A stretch of 64,000 bases of DNA from a bacterium. Lineage in GTDB: Bacteria; Bacillota; Sulfobacillia; UBA995. Positions 52,985-61,328 of this stretch are shown here, one piece after another. Every line of letters begins with the position of its first letter. The first letter of the stretch is position 1. The position numbers were made by a program, and so were the translations under genes. Where the stretch lies: NCBI GenBank assembly GCA_031082145.1, contig JAVHLP010000009.1, positions 1 through 64,000 of the forward strand, in the 5' to 3' direction. The notes under the pieces are model-generated. The model was given only the letters and a program-made list of their open reading frames with translations. It was not told where the DNA came from and did not search any database.

Positions 52985-53350
52985 ATGATCGCCGGAAGCT
53001 GGATGTACGGTCTGCTCACGGCAGCGGGGACCTTTGCCGGCTGGCTGCTGGCTCACCCGGGGGAGGTCGGGGCGGCCGTCGAGGCCCTCATCCTGGCCGG
53101 GAGCCTGACCACCCTGGCCGCCGGAAGGTCCGGCTACGCCATCGCCGGTCCCCTGCAGGGGCTGGTGCAGCTAGTAGTGATCGCCACCGCCACCGCCCTC
53201 CTGGGCCCGGCTACCGGCCGCTGGGCGGTGGTCTTCGCCGTCGCCGCCTCGCTGGCCGTGGGCGAGGCCACCCGCCGGCGCGGGACGGGGGCCGTCCTCC
53301 TGGCCTGGTTGCTGGTCCTGGGCGCCGGCTTCATACTCCCGGCCGTTTGA
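52985..53350 (+). CDS. Small membrane protein of unknown function
   Basis: This 121-residue protein consists of about four hydrophobic helices with short Arg-rich turns (GEATRRRGTG). No catalytic or binding motif is visible and I do not recognise the family. It reads divergently from the TrmB-type regulator, with ATG 52985 after AGGCAGG. The next gene on the same strand also encodes a small membrane protein. Confidence 0.55.
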   Translation: MIAGSWMYGLLTAAGTFAGWLLAHPGEVGAAVEALILAGSLTTLAAGRSGYAIAGPLQGLVQLVVIATATALLGPATGRWAVVFAVAASLAVGEATRRRGTGAVLLAWLLVLGAGFILPAV

Positions 53351-53421
53351 CGGCATAATCGGGCGGTATTGGATTCAGGCTATACCCGGAAGGCCATCGC
53401 CGGCCGCCGGGAGGCAAGCCA

Positions 53422-53907
53422 TTGTCATCGCTTCTGCCCTTGCGGGACAAGATCGTGCTCAGCCTGATCGCGGGCGTCCTGGGCACCCTGGTCATGTACA
53501 GCGTCGGCATACCCCTGTTCCTGCTTAACGTCGCCAAGGCCATCTACCTGATCTTCACCATTGAGATGTTCGTCACCCCGGACATCGCCCGGACCCTTCC
53601 CGGACTGCTGACCGGGGCCGTGACGGGGATGATCGTCGGCGGCACCCTGGCCCTGCCGCTGAAGCTGATCATCGAGTGGACCGGCGCCGGCTGGCTGTGG
53701 GTAAAGGCCCTGGCCTACGCCGCCGTGGCCTGGTTCGCCGCCGTCGGTATCCTGCGCCAGCTCCTGAACGTGTCCCCTTACCTGTCGACGGACCTGCGTA
53801 CGACCCTGATCCTGCTCCTGCAGAGCGTGATCTGGGTCCTGGCCACCACCTTCTTCTTCCTGAAGCTGGGCGGGGGCCGGAGCCTGCTGGAGAAGGGCGG
53901 CCGCTAG
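53422..53907 (+). CDS. Small integral membrane protein
   Basis: This 161-residue protein has four predicted membrane helices (LIAGVLGTLVMYSVGIPLFLL, LLTGAVTGMIVGGTLAL, AYAAVAWFAAVGIL, LLQSVIWVLATTFFFL). TTG 53422 follows GGGAGGCAAG. The fold resembles the small unannotated membrane proteins common in spore-formers, but no motif assigns it. The stop overlaps that of the convergent dapA by 4 nt. Confidence 0.6.
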   Translation: MSSLLPLRDKIVLSLIAGVLGTLVMYSVGIPLFLLNVAKAIYLIFTIEMFVTPDIARTLPGLLTGAVTGMIVGGTLALPLKLIIEWTGAGWLWVKALAYAAVAWFAAVGILRQLLNVSPYLSTDLRTTLILLLQSVIWVLATTFFFLKLGGGRSLLEKGGR

Positions 53908-54785
53908 CTCTCTTCCACCCCGGCCAGTATGGCCCTGAGCGCCTCGCGCTCGGCTTCCGTCGCCTCGACCAGGGGCAGCCGGGGAGGCCCGGGATCGAAG
54001 CCCGACAGGGCCAGGGCCGCCTTCACCGGCACCGGGTTGGTGGTCATGAAGATGCCCCGGAACAGGGGGTACAGGCGCCGGTGGATGGCCGCCGCCTCGG
54101 CCACCCGCCCGGCCTGGTAGGCGTCCAGCATGGCCCGGATCTGGCGGCCGGCCAGGTGGGCGGCCACGCTGACTACCCCCCGGCCCCCCACCGCCAGGAT
54201 GGGCAAGGTCAGGCTATCGTCGCCCGAGAGTACGTCGACGCCTTGTCCGGCCACCGCCTGGACCGCCTCTGTCACCTGGTCCAGGTTGCCGCTGGCCTCT
54301 TTCAGCCAGCGAACGTTGCCCAGCCCGGCCAGCCGGCCGACCGTGGCCGGCAGCAGGTTAACCCCGGTGCGGCCGGGGACGTTGTAGAGCATGAGGGGCA
54401 GCCGGGTGGCGGCCACGGCCTCGGCGAAGTGCCGGTAAAGGCCTTCCTGGGAGGGCTTGTTGTAATAAGGAGTCACCACCATGACACCGTGAACCCCGGC
54501 GGCTTCCATCTGCCGCGTGAGCTCGACCGTGGCCGGGGTGGAGTTGGAGCCGGTGGAGGCGATCACCGTGGCCCGGTCGCCGGCGGCCGCCAGCACCGAC
54601 TCGGCGAGCCGCAGTTTCTCCTCTGTGCTGAGCACCGGCCCCTCGCCGGTCGTGCCGCTCACCACCAGCCCGTCCGAACCCTGCTCCACCAGCCGGCCGG
54701 CCAGTTCGGCGGCCCGCCGGTAATCGACGGCCAAGTCGCCGTCGTAGGGAGTCACCATCGCCGTGAAGAGGCGGGGACCGTTCAT
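53904..54785 (-). CDS. dapA: 4-Hydroxy-tetrahydrodipicolinate synthase
   Basis: This 293-residue (beta/alpha)8 enzyme condenses pyruvate with aspartate semialdehyde. It has GTTGE at 44-48, YYNKPSQEGLYRHF, Tyr134 in YNVPGRTG and the Schiff-base Lys162 in LKEASGN. ATG 54785 has GGAGTTGAGG upstream and begins 5 nt after the aspartokinase stop; the frame upstream is only open. The product feeds both lysine/diaminopimelate and, through dpaA/dpaB, dipicolinate. Confidence 0.96.
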   Translation of the reverse strand: MNGPRLFTAMVTPYDGDLAVDYRRAAELAGRLVEQGSDGLVVSGTTGEGPVLSTEEKLRLAESVLAAAGDRATVIASTGSNSTPATVELTRQMEAAGVHGVMVVTPYYNKPSQEGLYRHFAEAVAATRLPLMLYNVPGRTGVNLLPATVGRLAGLGNVRWLKEASGNLDQVTEAVQAVAGQGVDVLSGDDSLTLPILAVGGRGVVSVAAHLAGRQIRAMLDAYQAGRVAEAAAIHRRLYPLFRGIFMTTNPVPVKAALALSGFDPGPPRLPLVEATEAEREALRAILAGVEES

Positions 54786-54790
54786 CGCCC

Positions 54791-56026
54791 TCAACTCCTG
54801 TCCTCGGGACTCTCGTCGGGCTCGGCCGACAGGCCGAACGTCTCGTGCAGGGCGCGGGCCGCCCGGACCAGATCCTCCTGTTTCACCAGGCACGAGATGG
54901 TCAGGTGGGAGTCGGAGGTCTGGAGAATGCCCACCCCCGCCCCGTACAGGCCTTCCACTACCCGGGCCATTACCCCGGGGCGCCCGCGCATGCCCATGCC
55001 CACCACCGACACCTTGGCACAGTCCTTGCGCAGCGTGACCTCGAACCCGCAGTCCTGGAGGATGGCAGCGGCCCGGTCGGCTGAGCCCTGGGCGACGATG
55101 AAGCTCTGCCGATCGGGCGAGGCGTTGATGAGGTCGACGCTGATGCCGTTCTCAGCGAGGGAGCGGAACACGTCTAGAGTCATGCGGGGAGAGGCCCCGG
55201 CGGGACCGGGGGTGACAACGATCTGGGCCATGCCGGGGAGGTGGGTTACCCCGGTGACCGCCCGGTCGTCGCGGATCTCGCCGCGGGGGCTGGCGATGAG
55301 GGTTCCCGAGCCGCCGGCCAGTGAGCGGACGCTCACCGGCACTCCCCTCCGCATGCTGATGTCCACCGCCCGGGGGTGCACCACCCGCGCTCCCTCCCTG
55401 GCCATCTGGGCGATTTCCTGGTAGTTCATGACCCGGAGGGTCCGGGCTTCCGGCACCACGTCCGGATCGGCGGTCATGACCCCGTCCACGTCGGTGTAGA
55501 TCTCCAGGCGCTCGGCCCCCAGGGCCGCCGCCAGGGCGGCGGCGGTGGTATCCGAGCCTCCCCGGCCGAGGGTGGTCACGTCGCCCATCTCGGTGGCCCC
55601 CTGGAAGCCAGCCACCACCACCAGGCGGCCCTGATTGATGTGGCGCAGCAGGTGCTCCGGCTCCACGCGGACGATGCGGGCGTCGCAGAAGTTCTCGTCG
55701 GTGACGATGCCGGCCTGACCCCCGGCCAAGGCCATGGCGTCCAGGCCGGCCGCTCGCAGCGTATTGGCGACCAGCACGGCGGAGATGATCTCGCCGCAGG
55801 ACAGGAGGAGATCCATCTCCCGGGGCGCCGTGTCGGGGTAGATCTGCAGGGCCAGCTGGATAAAGGTATCGGTGGCGTACGGGTCGCCGGCCCGGCCCAT
55901 GGCCGATACCACCAGCACCGGATGGTACCCGCCGGCGACGGCCTGGCGGACCAGCTCCACCACCCGCGAGCGCTGCCGTGGTGTGGCCAGCGAGGTCCCG
56001 CCGAACTTCTGCACGATCAGCCGCAA
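54791..56026 (-). CDS. dapG: Aspartate kinase (DapG/LysC type)
   Basis: This 411-residue kinase has VQKFGGTSL at the N-terminus, GRGGSDTTAAALAAAL in the ATP region and YTDVDGVMTADP, then two C-terminal ACT domains (about 255-400) for feedback control. I prefer TTG 56026, which gives RLIVQKFGGTS as in relatives; GTG 56047 adds seven residues. It overlaps the asd 3' end. Its place between asd and dapA matches the Bacillus dapG operon that supplies dipicolinate in sporulation. Confidence 0.95.
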   Translation of the reverse strand: MRLIVQKFGGTSLATPRQRSRVVELVRQAVAGGYHPVLVVSAMGRAGDPYATDTFIQLALQIYPDTAPREMDLLLSCGEIISAVLVANTLRAAGLDAMALAGGQAGIVTDENFCDARIVRVEPEHLLRHINQGRLVVVAGFQGATEMGDVTTLGRGGSDTTAAALAAALGAERLEIYTDVDGVMTADPDVVPEARTLRVMNYQEIAQMAREGARVVHPRAVDISMRRGVPVSVRSLAGGSGTLIASPRGEIRDDRAVTGVTHLPGMAQIVVTPGPAGASPRMTLDVFRSLAENGISVDLINASPDRQSFIVAQGSADRAAAILQDCGFEVTLRKDCAKVSVVGMGMRGRPGVMARVVEGLYGAGVGILQTSDSHLTISCLVKQEDLVRAARALHETFGLSAEPDESPEDRS

Positions 56027-57018
56027 CTCTGTGGACTCCCCTTCCACAGGAACTGGGCGATCTGGACGGCGTTGGTGGCCGCCCCCTTCCGCAGGTTGTC
56101 GGCCACCACCCAGAGATCCAGGGCGTTCTCGGCCGAGGCGTCCTCCCGGACCCGGCCCACGAAAACGTCGTCCGACCCCGCCACGGCCAGGGGAGTCGGG
56201 TAGCCCTCCTCCACCAGGACCAGGCCCGGCTGGGCCCGGAGGAGATCCAGGGCCTCCTGCCGGGTTACCCGGCGGTCGAGTTCCACGTTGACCGCCTCGG
56301 CGTGGCCCACGAAGACCGGCACCCGCACCGTGGTGGCGGTCAGCCGCAGGCCGGGCGCTTCCAGGATCTTGCGCGTCTCCTCCACCAGCTTGACCTCCTC
56401 GCCGGAGTAGCCGTGGGGGCCGAACTCGTCGATATGGGGAAAGAGGTTGAAGGCGATGGGCTGCGGGTAGACCTCGGCGGCGCCCTCCCGCCCGGCCAGG
56501 AACGCCTCCGCCTGGCGGCGGAGTTCGGCCACCGCCTCCCGCCCCGTGCCGGACACCGACTGGTAGGTGGCCACCACCACCCGCCGGATACCGGCCGCCC
56601 GGTGCAGGGGGTTAAGCGCCATGACGAGCTGGATCGTCGAGCAATTGGGGCTGGCGATGATTCCCCGGTGGCGCCGGAGGGCCTGGGGGTTCACCTCGGG
56701 GACGGCCAGGGGGACATCCGGATCCATGCGGAAGGCCCGCGACTTGTCGATGACGACGCAGCCGGCGTCGGCCGCCATGGGAGCGTGCTCGCGGGCGGCC
56801 TCCGCCGTGGCGCAGAAGAACGCGAAGTCGAGCCCCCGGAAGGAGCCGGGACCGACCTCTTCCACCGTCAGCTTCTCGCCGGCAAAGGGGATGGCCAGGC
56901 CGGCCGAGCGGGCGGTGGCGAACAGGCGCAGCTCGGCCAGTGGCAAGGCCTTCTCCTCGAGCAGCCGGAGCAATTGCCCCCCCACCATGCCGGCGGCGCC
57001 AAGAACGCCCACCCGCAT
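56017..57018 (-). CDS. asd: Aspartate-semialdehyde dehydrogenase
   Basis: This enzyme of about 333 residues has the NADP fold GAAGMVGGQLLRLL at the N-terminus, catalytic Cys126 in ASPNCST, TYQSVSGTGREA, and a C-terminal RVPVFVGHAEAVNVE. It reduces aspartyl phosphate to the semialdehyde. ATG 57018 gives the usual MRVGVLGAAG start; the open frame adds 12 residues upstream. It lies between dpaB and the aspartokinase gene. Confidence 0.95.
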   Translation of the reverse strand: MRVGVLGAAGMVGGQLLRLLEEKALPLAELRLFATARSAGLAIPFAGEKLTVEEVGPGSFRGLDFAFFCATAEAAREHAPMAADAGCVVIDKSRAFRMDPDVPLAVPEVNPQALRRHRGIIASPNCSTIQLVMALNPLHRAAGIRRVVVATYQSVSGTGREAVAELRRQAEAFLAGREGAAEVYPQPIAFNLFPHIDEFGPHGYSGEEVKLVEETRKILEAPGLRLTATTVRVPVFVGHAEAVNVELDRRVTRQEALDLLRAQPGLVLVEEGYPTPLAVAGSDDVFVGRVREDASAENALDLWVVADNLRKGAATNAVQIAQFLWKGSPQSCG

Positions 57019-57050
57019 CTCGTGACCCAATGGCCATTCCCCCCCCGGGC

Positions 57051-57638
57051 TCAAGCCCGGCAGATCAAGAGTGGCTGCAGTTGCCTGCCCTCCAGGGCCG
57101 CCAGTACCGTGGGCAGTAGCTGCCCCTCGTCGGCATCCAAGGAGTTCGGCTTGACCTTGGGGTTATCCTGGCCGAAGGGAACAAAGTAGATGTTCCGGGT
57201 GGCCAAAAGCACTCCCAGGTTGCGGGCATTGAGGCCGAGGCCGTCGTTGGTGGAGATGCTCAGCACCAGCGGCCGGCCGTTACGCAGGTGGGCCTTGGCG
57301 GCCATCAGCACCGGGGTGTCGGTGATCGCGTTGGCCAGCTTGGCCAGGGTATTCCCGGTGCAGGGAGCGATCACCAGGATATCTAACAGGCGCTCGGGAC
57401 CGATCGGTTCCACCTCCGGAAACGAAGTCAGGGACCGCCGGCCGGCGATCTTCTCCACCTCCTCCCGCCAGCAGGCGGCAGTGCCGTACCTGGTGTCCAC
57501 GGTCGCCACGGCCGGCGAGAGAATGGGCACCACCTCCGCCCCCTCGTCGACCAGCCGCCCCATCTCGGGCACGATCCGGGCCAGGGTGCAGTGGGACCCG
57601 GTCAGGGCGAAACCAATGCGCCTTCCCGCGAGGACCAT
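57051..57638 (-). CDS. dpaB: Dipicolinate synthase subunit B
   Basis: This 195-residue flavoprotein-like subunit has GFALTGSHCTL at the start, PILSPAV, DILVIAPCTGNTLAKLANAITDTPVLMAAKAHLRNGRP and the C-terminal VPFGQDNPKVKPNSLDAD, all characteristic of SpoVFB. With DpaA it converts the DapA product to dipicolinic acid, the Ca2+ chelator of the spore core. The start overlaps the dpaA 3' end by 37 nt. Confidence 0.97.
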   Translation of the reverse strand: MVLAGRRIGFALTGSHCTLARIVPEMGRLVDEGAEVVPILSPAVATVDTRYGTAACWREEVEKIAGRRSLTSFPEVEPIGPERLLDILVIAPCTGNTLAKLANAITDTPVLMAAKAHLRNGRPLVLSISTNDGLGLNARNLGVLLATRNIYFVPFGQDNPKVKPNSLDADEGQLLPTVLAALEGRQLQPLLICRA

Positions 57639-58546
57639 TCGCCGACCCCCCCTTCCCCCGAGTATTCGGCCAGGTGGCGCGTCACCACCCCGGCCAGCAG
57701 GCGCCCCGCGCTCACGGGGGCCACTTTGCCCGGGAGGCCCGGCGCCAGCACGGCCGTCCGGCCCAGGTCCGTCGCGGCCGCGAAGTCGACGCCGCCGGGG
57801 GCCGAGGCGAGGTCGATGACGACGGCGGCGTCCGGCAGGGAGGCCAGAATCCCCCGGCCGACCACCGGGGCCGGCACCGTGTTGAACAGGAAGTCCAGCC
57901 GGCCGGCGATGGCGGCCAGCTGGGAGAAGGGCAGCGGCTCGTGTCCCAGGGCGAAGGCGCGGGCCCGGTCGGCCGCCTTGCGGGCCAGGGCCAGCGTCCG
58001 CGAGCCCAGCGCGGCCAGCAGGCGGGCCAGGGTCAGGCCTGTCCGTCCCATCCCCAGGACCGCCGAAGTCGATCCGTGAATGGTCAGCGGCGAGAGCTCC
58101 ATGGCCAGCTGCAGGGCGCCTTCGGCCGTGGGAACGGAGTTCAGGATGGCCATCTCGTCGTCATCGGCCAGCTCAACGAGGCCGATGGCTCCCTCCCGCT
58201 CGAGGCCGCGAAGGTGAGCGTTGGCCCTTCCCACCAGGACGAGGGCCCCCGGCTCCAGCCGGGCCAGATCCGGGCCGGTCAGGTAGAGCGGCGGCCGGGC
58301 GGCCATCGGTGCCCATACCCGGCCGTCCTCGCCCACCCCGGGCATGGGTCCGAGCACGGCGGCGGCGGATTGGAGGGCCTCGGCGGCCAAGGCCGCCCGG
58401 CGCGCTCCCTCCGGATCCGGGGCCAGTTCCCGCCCGGCGGTGACGACCGCGGCGCCCAGCCCGAGCAACTCACGGATGACCTCCGCTTCCCGCCGGTCAC
58501 CGCCCAGGACGGCGACGGTGAGGTGCGAGAGGGGACCTCCGGCCAT
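57602..58546 (-). CDS. dpaA: Dipicolinate synthase subunit A
   Basis: This 314-residue subunit has VAVLGGDRREAEVIRELL at the N-terminus, the SpoVFA-specific NSVPTAEGALQLAMELSPLTIHGS, a second Rossmann fold VLGMGRTGLTLARLLAALG, then NTVPAPVV and DLASAPGGVD. It is paired with dpaB and preceded by dapB. In Bacillus this operon is switched on in the mother cell (sigma-K). I saw no unambiguous sigma-K promoter, and a hairpin lies just upstream. Confidence 0.97.
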   Translation of the reverse strand: MAGGPLSHLTVAVLGGDRREAEVIRELLGLGAAVVTAGRELAPDPEGARRAALAAEALQSAAAVLGPMPGVGEDGRVWAPMAARPPLYLTGPDLARLEPGALVLVGRANAHLRGLEREGAIGLVELADDDEMAILNSVPTAEGALQLAMELSPLTIHGSTSAVLGMGRTGLTLARLLAALGSRTLALARKAADRARAFALGHEPLPFSQLAAIAGRLDFLFNTVPAPVVGRGILASLPDAAVVIDLASAPGGVDFAAATDLGRTAVLAPGLPGKVAPVSAGRLLAGVVTRHLAEYSGEGGVGEWSSREGALVSP

Positions 58547-58574
58547 GGGTCGTACCTCCGGGGGTAGGACTGCC

Positions 58575-58598
58575 GCCCCCTGCCGTCAGCCAGGGGGC
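58575..58598 (-). terminator. Hairpin between dapB and dpaA
   Basis: GCCCCCTG (58575-58582) / CAGGGGGC (58591-58598) forms a perfect 8-bp stem with an 8-nt loop in the gap between the dapB stop and dpaA. It would separate vegetative dapB from sporulation-controlled dpaA expression. Confidence 0.55.
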
Positions 58599-58611
58599 AA
58601 CGCCTTGTAGT

Positions 58612-59367
58612 TTATGACCCGTCCCCTTCCCCGGTTCCTGGCCCGGGCCGTAGCAGATCGTCGAGGTCCTGCACCAGGCCTCGGCACTGCCGGGCCCGCC
58701 TGATGGCCAGCAGTAGGCCGGGGATGAAACACTCCCGGCTGGTGCTGTCATGCCTGAGGGTGAGGTACTCACCTCGCCCGCCCAGGATGATCTCGTGGTG
58801 GGCCACCATGCCTGGCAGCCGGACGCTGTGCACGGGGATTCCCGCCGTCCGCCCCTCACCGAGGATTGCCGCCAGCCGGAGGGCGGTGCCGGAGGGAGCG
58901 TCCCGCTTGCCCTGGTGGTGGCATTCGATGATCTCAAGCGCCGGCAGGTGGCGGACGGCTTCCCGGGCCAGGCGGGCCAGAACGGTAGCACCCAGCGAGA
59001 AATTGGGGATGACCAATGCCGGCAGGCCGGACCGGACGCAACCGGCGGCGATGGTCTCCAGCTCCCCGGCCTTGAAGCCGGTCGTCCCCACCACCGGGAC
59101 GGAGCCGTGGGCGTGGGCGGCGGCGATGACCTGGAGCGAGTGGGCGGGCACGCTGAAGTCCACCACCACCCGCGGCGAGACGATGGCGAGGACCTCTGGC
59201 AGGTCGGAGCAGCGCACGGGGACGCCGGGCGCCGGGCGGCGAGGGTACTGGCTGCTCACCATGGCCACCAGGTCGATGTCCGGCTCCTGGTCCAGGACCG
59301 GGGCGACCACCCGGCCCATCCGCCCCCCCGCTCCCGTCAGGACAACCGTGATCGGCTCGCCGGCCAT
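58612..59367 (-). CDS. dapB: 4-Hydroxy-tetrahydrodipicolinate reductase
   Basis: This 251-residue enzyme has the NAD(P) motif GAGGRMG (12-18), VVGTTGF (92-98), and the catalytic ECHHQGKRDAPSGTA with His150/His151 and Lys154. The C-terminal LxxAIRRARQ is typical. It reduces the DapA product on the way to lysine and so competes with dipicolinate synthase for it. ATG 59367 follows GGGAGGTGG; the longer frame has no site. Confidence 0.96.
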   Translation of the reverse strand: MAGEPITVVLTGAGGRMGRVVAPVLDQEPDIDLVAMVSSQYPRRPAPGVPVRCSDLPEVLAIVSPRVVVDFSVPAHSLQVIAAAHAHGSVPVVGTTGFKAGELETIAAGCVRSGLPALVIPNFSLGATVLARLAREAVRHLPALEIIECHHQGKRDAPSGTALRLAAILGEGRTAGIPVHSVRLPGMVAHHEIILGGRGEYLTLRHDSTSRECFIPGLLLAIRRARQCRGLVQDLDDLLRPGPGTGEGDGS

Positions 59368-59484
59368 CCCAACCACCTCCCTGGACAGGCGGGCGGCGGC
59401 GGGGACCACCCCCGCCAGCCGCCCGGTTTTGACTCCCTGGTGCCTAGTACTATTCCCGAACCCGGTCGCGCTCTCCTCCTGCCG

Positions 59485-59994
59485 TCAGTGGGTCTCCACC
59501 TCGACGGCCCCGTTGCGACGGAAGATCTGGGCCGCTTCCTCAGTCTTGTCCCGCTTGCAGCGAACTACGGCCACGATGTTGCCCCGCTTGACCTCATCCT
59601 CGTACTGGCGCCCGCGCTCGGCGGGGATCCCGTAGTCCACCAGGCCCCCGGCGATGCCGCCGGTCACCGCGCCCGACAGGGCGGCGGCGATGGGTCCGGC
59701 CGCGAGCACGGGACCGATCCCGGGGATGGCCAGGGCGCCCGCCCCGGCCAGGAGTCCCGCCGCACCGCCCAGAACACCTCCCGTGGCGACGCCCTCACCC
59801 ACGTCCTGGCGGCCCATCCGGATGCCGCCCTCGCGGCCGCCGGCCCCGCCTTCGCCGCCCCGGCCACCCTCCTGGCGGCCCTCGCGGGCGATAAGGGAGA
59901 CGTCATCAGTACGGAATCCACGATCCTTGAGTTCCCCGACGGCCTTCTCGGCCTGGCCCTCAGACTTGAACACGCCGACTACTGTACCTTCCAT
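59485..59994 (-). CDS. General-stress-protein-17M-like glycine-zipper protein
   Basis: This 169-residue protein has an N-terminal GSP17M/YflT-type domain (VVGVFKSEGQAEKAVGELKDRGF ... VSLIAR). A disordered Gly/Arg/Glu stretch and a long glycine-zipper segment follow (GGVLGGAAGLLAGAGAL ... GAVTGGIAGGLVDYGIP), and then a C-terminal betabeta domain ending FRRNGAVEVETH. Such proteins are stress-induced in Bacillota; the biochemical role is unknown. An inverted repeat covers its ribosome site. Confidence 0.75.
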   Translation of the reverse strand: MEGTVVGVFKSEGQAEKAVGELKDRGFRTDDVSLIAREGRQEGGRGGEGGAGGREGGIRMGRQDVGEGVATGGVLGGAAGLLAGAGALAIPGIGPVLAAGPIAAALSGAVTGGIAGGLVDYGIPAERGRQYEDEVKRGNIVAVVRCKRDKTEEAAQIFRRNGAVEVETH

Positions 59995-59996
59995 TT

Positions 59997-60051
59997 GCCG
60001 ACCCCCTTGACTTTAGAGTCATGGATAGTGTTGGTACCCACCGGGGTCGGC
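59997..60051 (-). repeat. Inverted repeat over the ribosome site of the stress-protein gene
   Basis: GCCGACCCC (59997-60005) and GGGGTCGGC (60043-60051) are perfect 9-nt arms around a 37-nt loop that itself contains GACTTTAGAGTC. On the minus strand the arm next to the ATG includes the G-rich ribosome site, so pairing could hide it. Confidence 0.45.
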
Positions 60052-60074
60052 CATGCTGGTACTTGTTGACAGGG

Positions 60075-61322
60075 TCAGGTGGGAGCCAGGTCGCTGTCGA
60101 CCGGGCCGATGGCGCAGACCGTCAGCCCTTCGGGATCCAGGCAAGCCCTGGCCACCCGGAGCGCGTCTTCGAGGGTGACGGCGTCGACCCGGGCCACAAC
60201 CTCGTCGGTCTCCAGGATCCGGCCCAGAAGGAGCTCCCCCCGGCCCAGGCGCGACATGCGGGAACTGGTAGACTCCAGGGCAAGCACAATGCTGGCCTTG
60301 ACCTGATCCTTGGCGCGCTCCAGTTCTTCCTCAGAGACACCCTGCCGGGCCACCGACGCCAGCTCTTCCCGGATCAGATCCAGGACGGGCGCCGCCTGCT
60401 CGGGGCTAACGCCGGCGTAGATCCCGAGCAAGCCGGTATCGCAGTACGAACCGGTGTAGGAGAAGACCGAGTAGGCCAAGCCCCGCTCCTCGCGGATCTG
60501 CTGGAACAGGCGGGAACTGGTGCCCCCGCCGAGCGTCATGCTGAGCAGTTGCAGGGTGTACATGTCGGGATGCTCCAGGGGAACCCCCGGCGCGCCGACC
60601 GCCAGATGCACCTGCTCGGTATCCTTGCGCCGCACTTCCCGCCGGGAAACCCGCTGCGGCGTGCCGCCGGCAGGCGGCGACGATCCTCCCGTCAGGCCGG
60701 CGAAGGCGGCCGCGGCCGCTTCCCGGATGGCGGCCGGATCCACGTGCCCGGCCACCGCCAGCACCATGTTGGCGGGCCGGTAATAAGCATTGTAGAACCC
60801 CAGCAGGCGCTCGCGGTCGAACTGCTTGACGGCCGCAGCCACGCCGAGGACACTGCGCCCCAGGGAGTGCCCGTCCCACATGGTCCGGGCCAGGAAGTCG
60901 TGGATCAGCTCGTCGGGAGTATCCTCGTAGAGCTTGATCTCCTCCAGGACGATCCCCTTCTCCTTCTCCAGGTCGCCCTCGTCCAGCCGGGGGCGCAGGG
61001 CCATGTCGGAGATCACGTCCAGGCCCAGGGAGAAGTGCTCATCCAGGACCCGGGTGTAGATACAGGTGTACTCCTTGGTGGTGACCGCGTTCAACTGGCC
61101 GCCCACCCGGTCCATGGTCTCCGCGATCTCACGGGCCGAGCGACGGGCCGTCCCCTTGAAGAACATGTGCTCCATGAAGTGGGAGAGCCCGCTGGTGGCA
61201 CTATCCTCGTGGCGGGAGCCTACCCCGTACCAGAGGCCTACCGACACCGATCGCACGTGCGGGATCGGCTCCACGACCACCCTCAAACCGTTGGGCAGCG
61301 TCTCTCTTGCGAACGCCTCCAT
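60075..61322 (-). CDS. M16-family zinc peptidase (YmxG/MlpA-like)
   Basis: This 415-residue peptidase has the inverted zinc motif H48-F-M-E51-H52 (SHFMEHMFFKG), the distal Glu in the following helix (GIVLEEIKLYEDTP), and the second half-domain with LGGGTSSRLFQQIREERGLAYSVFSY, which binds substrate. This is the M16B layout. The gene lies between the spoIID-like gene and the dap cluster, as ymxG does in Bacillus. It is translated 6 nt after the spoIID-like stop. Confidence 0.94.
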   Translation of the reverse strand: MEAFARETLPNGLRVVVEPIPHVRSVSVGLWYGVGSRHEDSATSGLSHFMEHMFFKGTARRSAREIAETMDRVGGQLNAVTTKEYTCIYTRVLDEHFSLGLDVISDMALRPRLDEGDLEKEKGIVLEEIKLYEDTPDELIHDFLARTMWDGHSLGRSVLGVAAAVKQFDRERLLGFYNAYYRPANMVLAVAGHVDPAAIREAAAAAFAGLTGGSSPPAGGTPQRVSRREVRRKDTEQVHLAVGAPGVPLEHPDMYTLQLLSMTLGGGTSSRLFQQIREERGLAYSVFSYTGSYCDTGLLGIYAGVSPEQAAPVLDLIREELASVARQGVSEEELERAKDQVKASIVLALESTSSRMSRLGRGELLLGRILETDEVVARVDAVTLEDALRVARACLDPEGLTVCAIGPVDSDLAPT

Positions 61323-61328
61323 CGCCCC

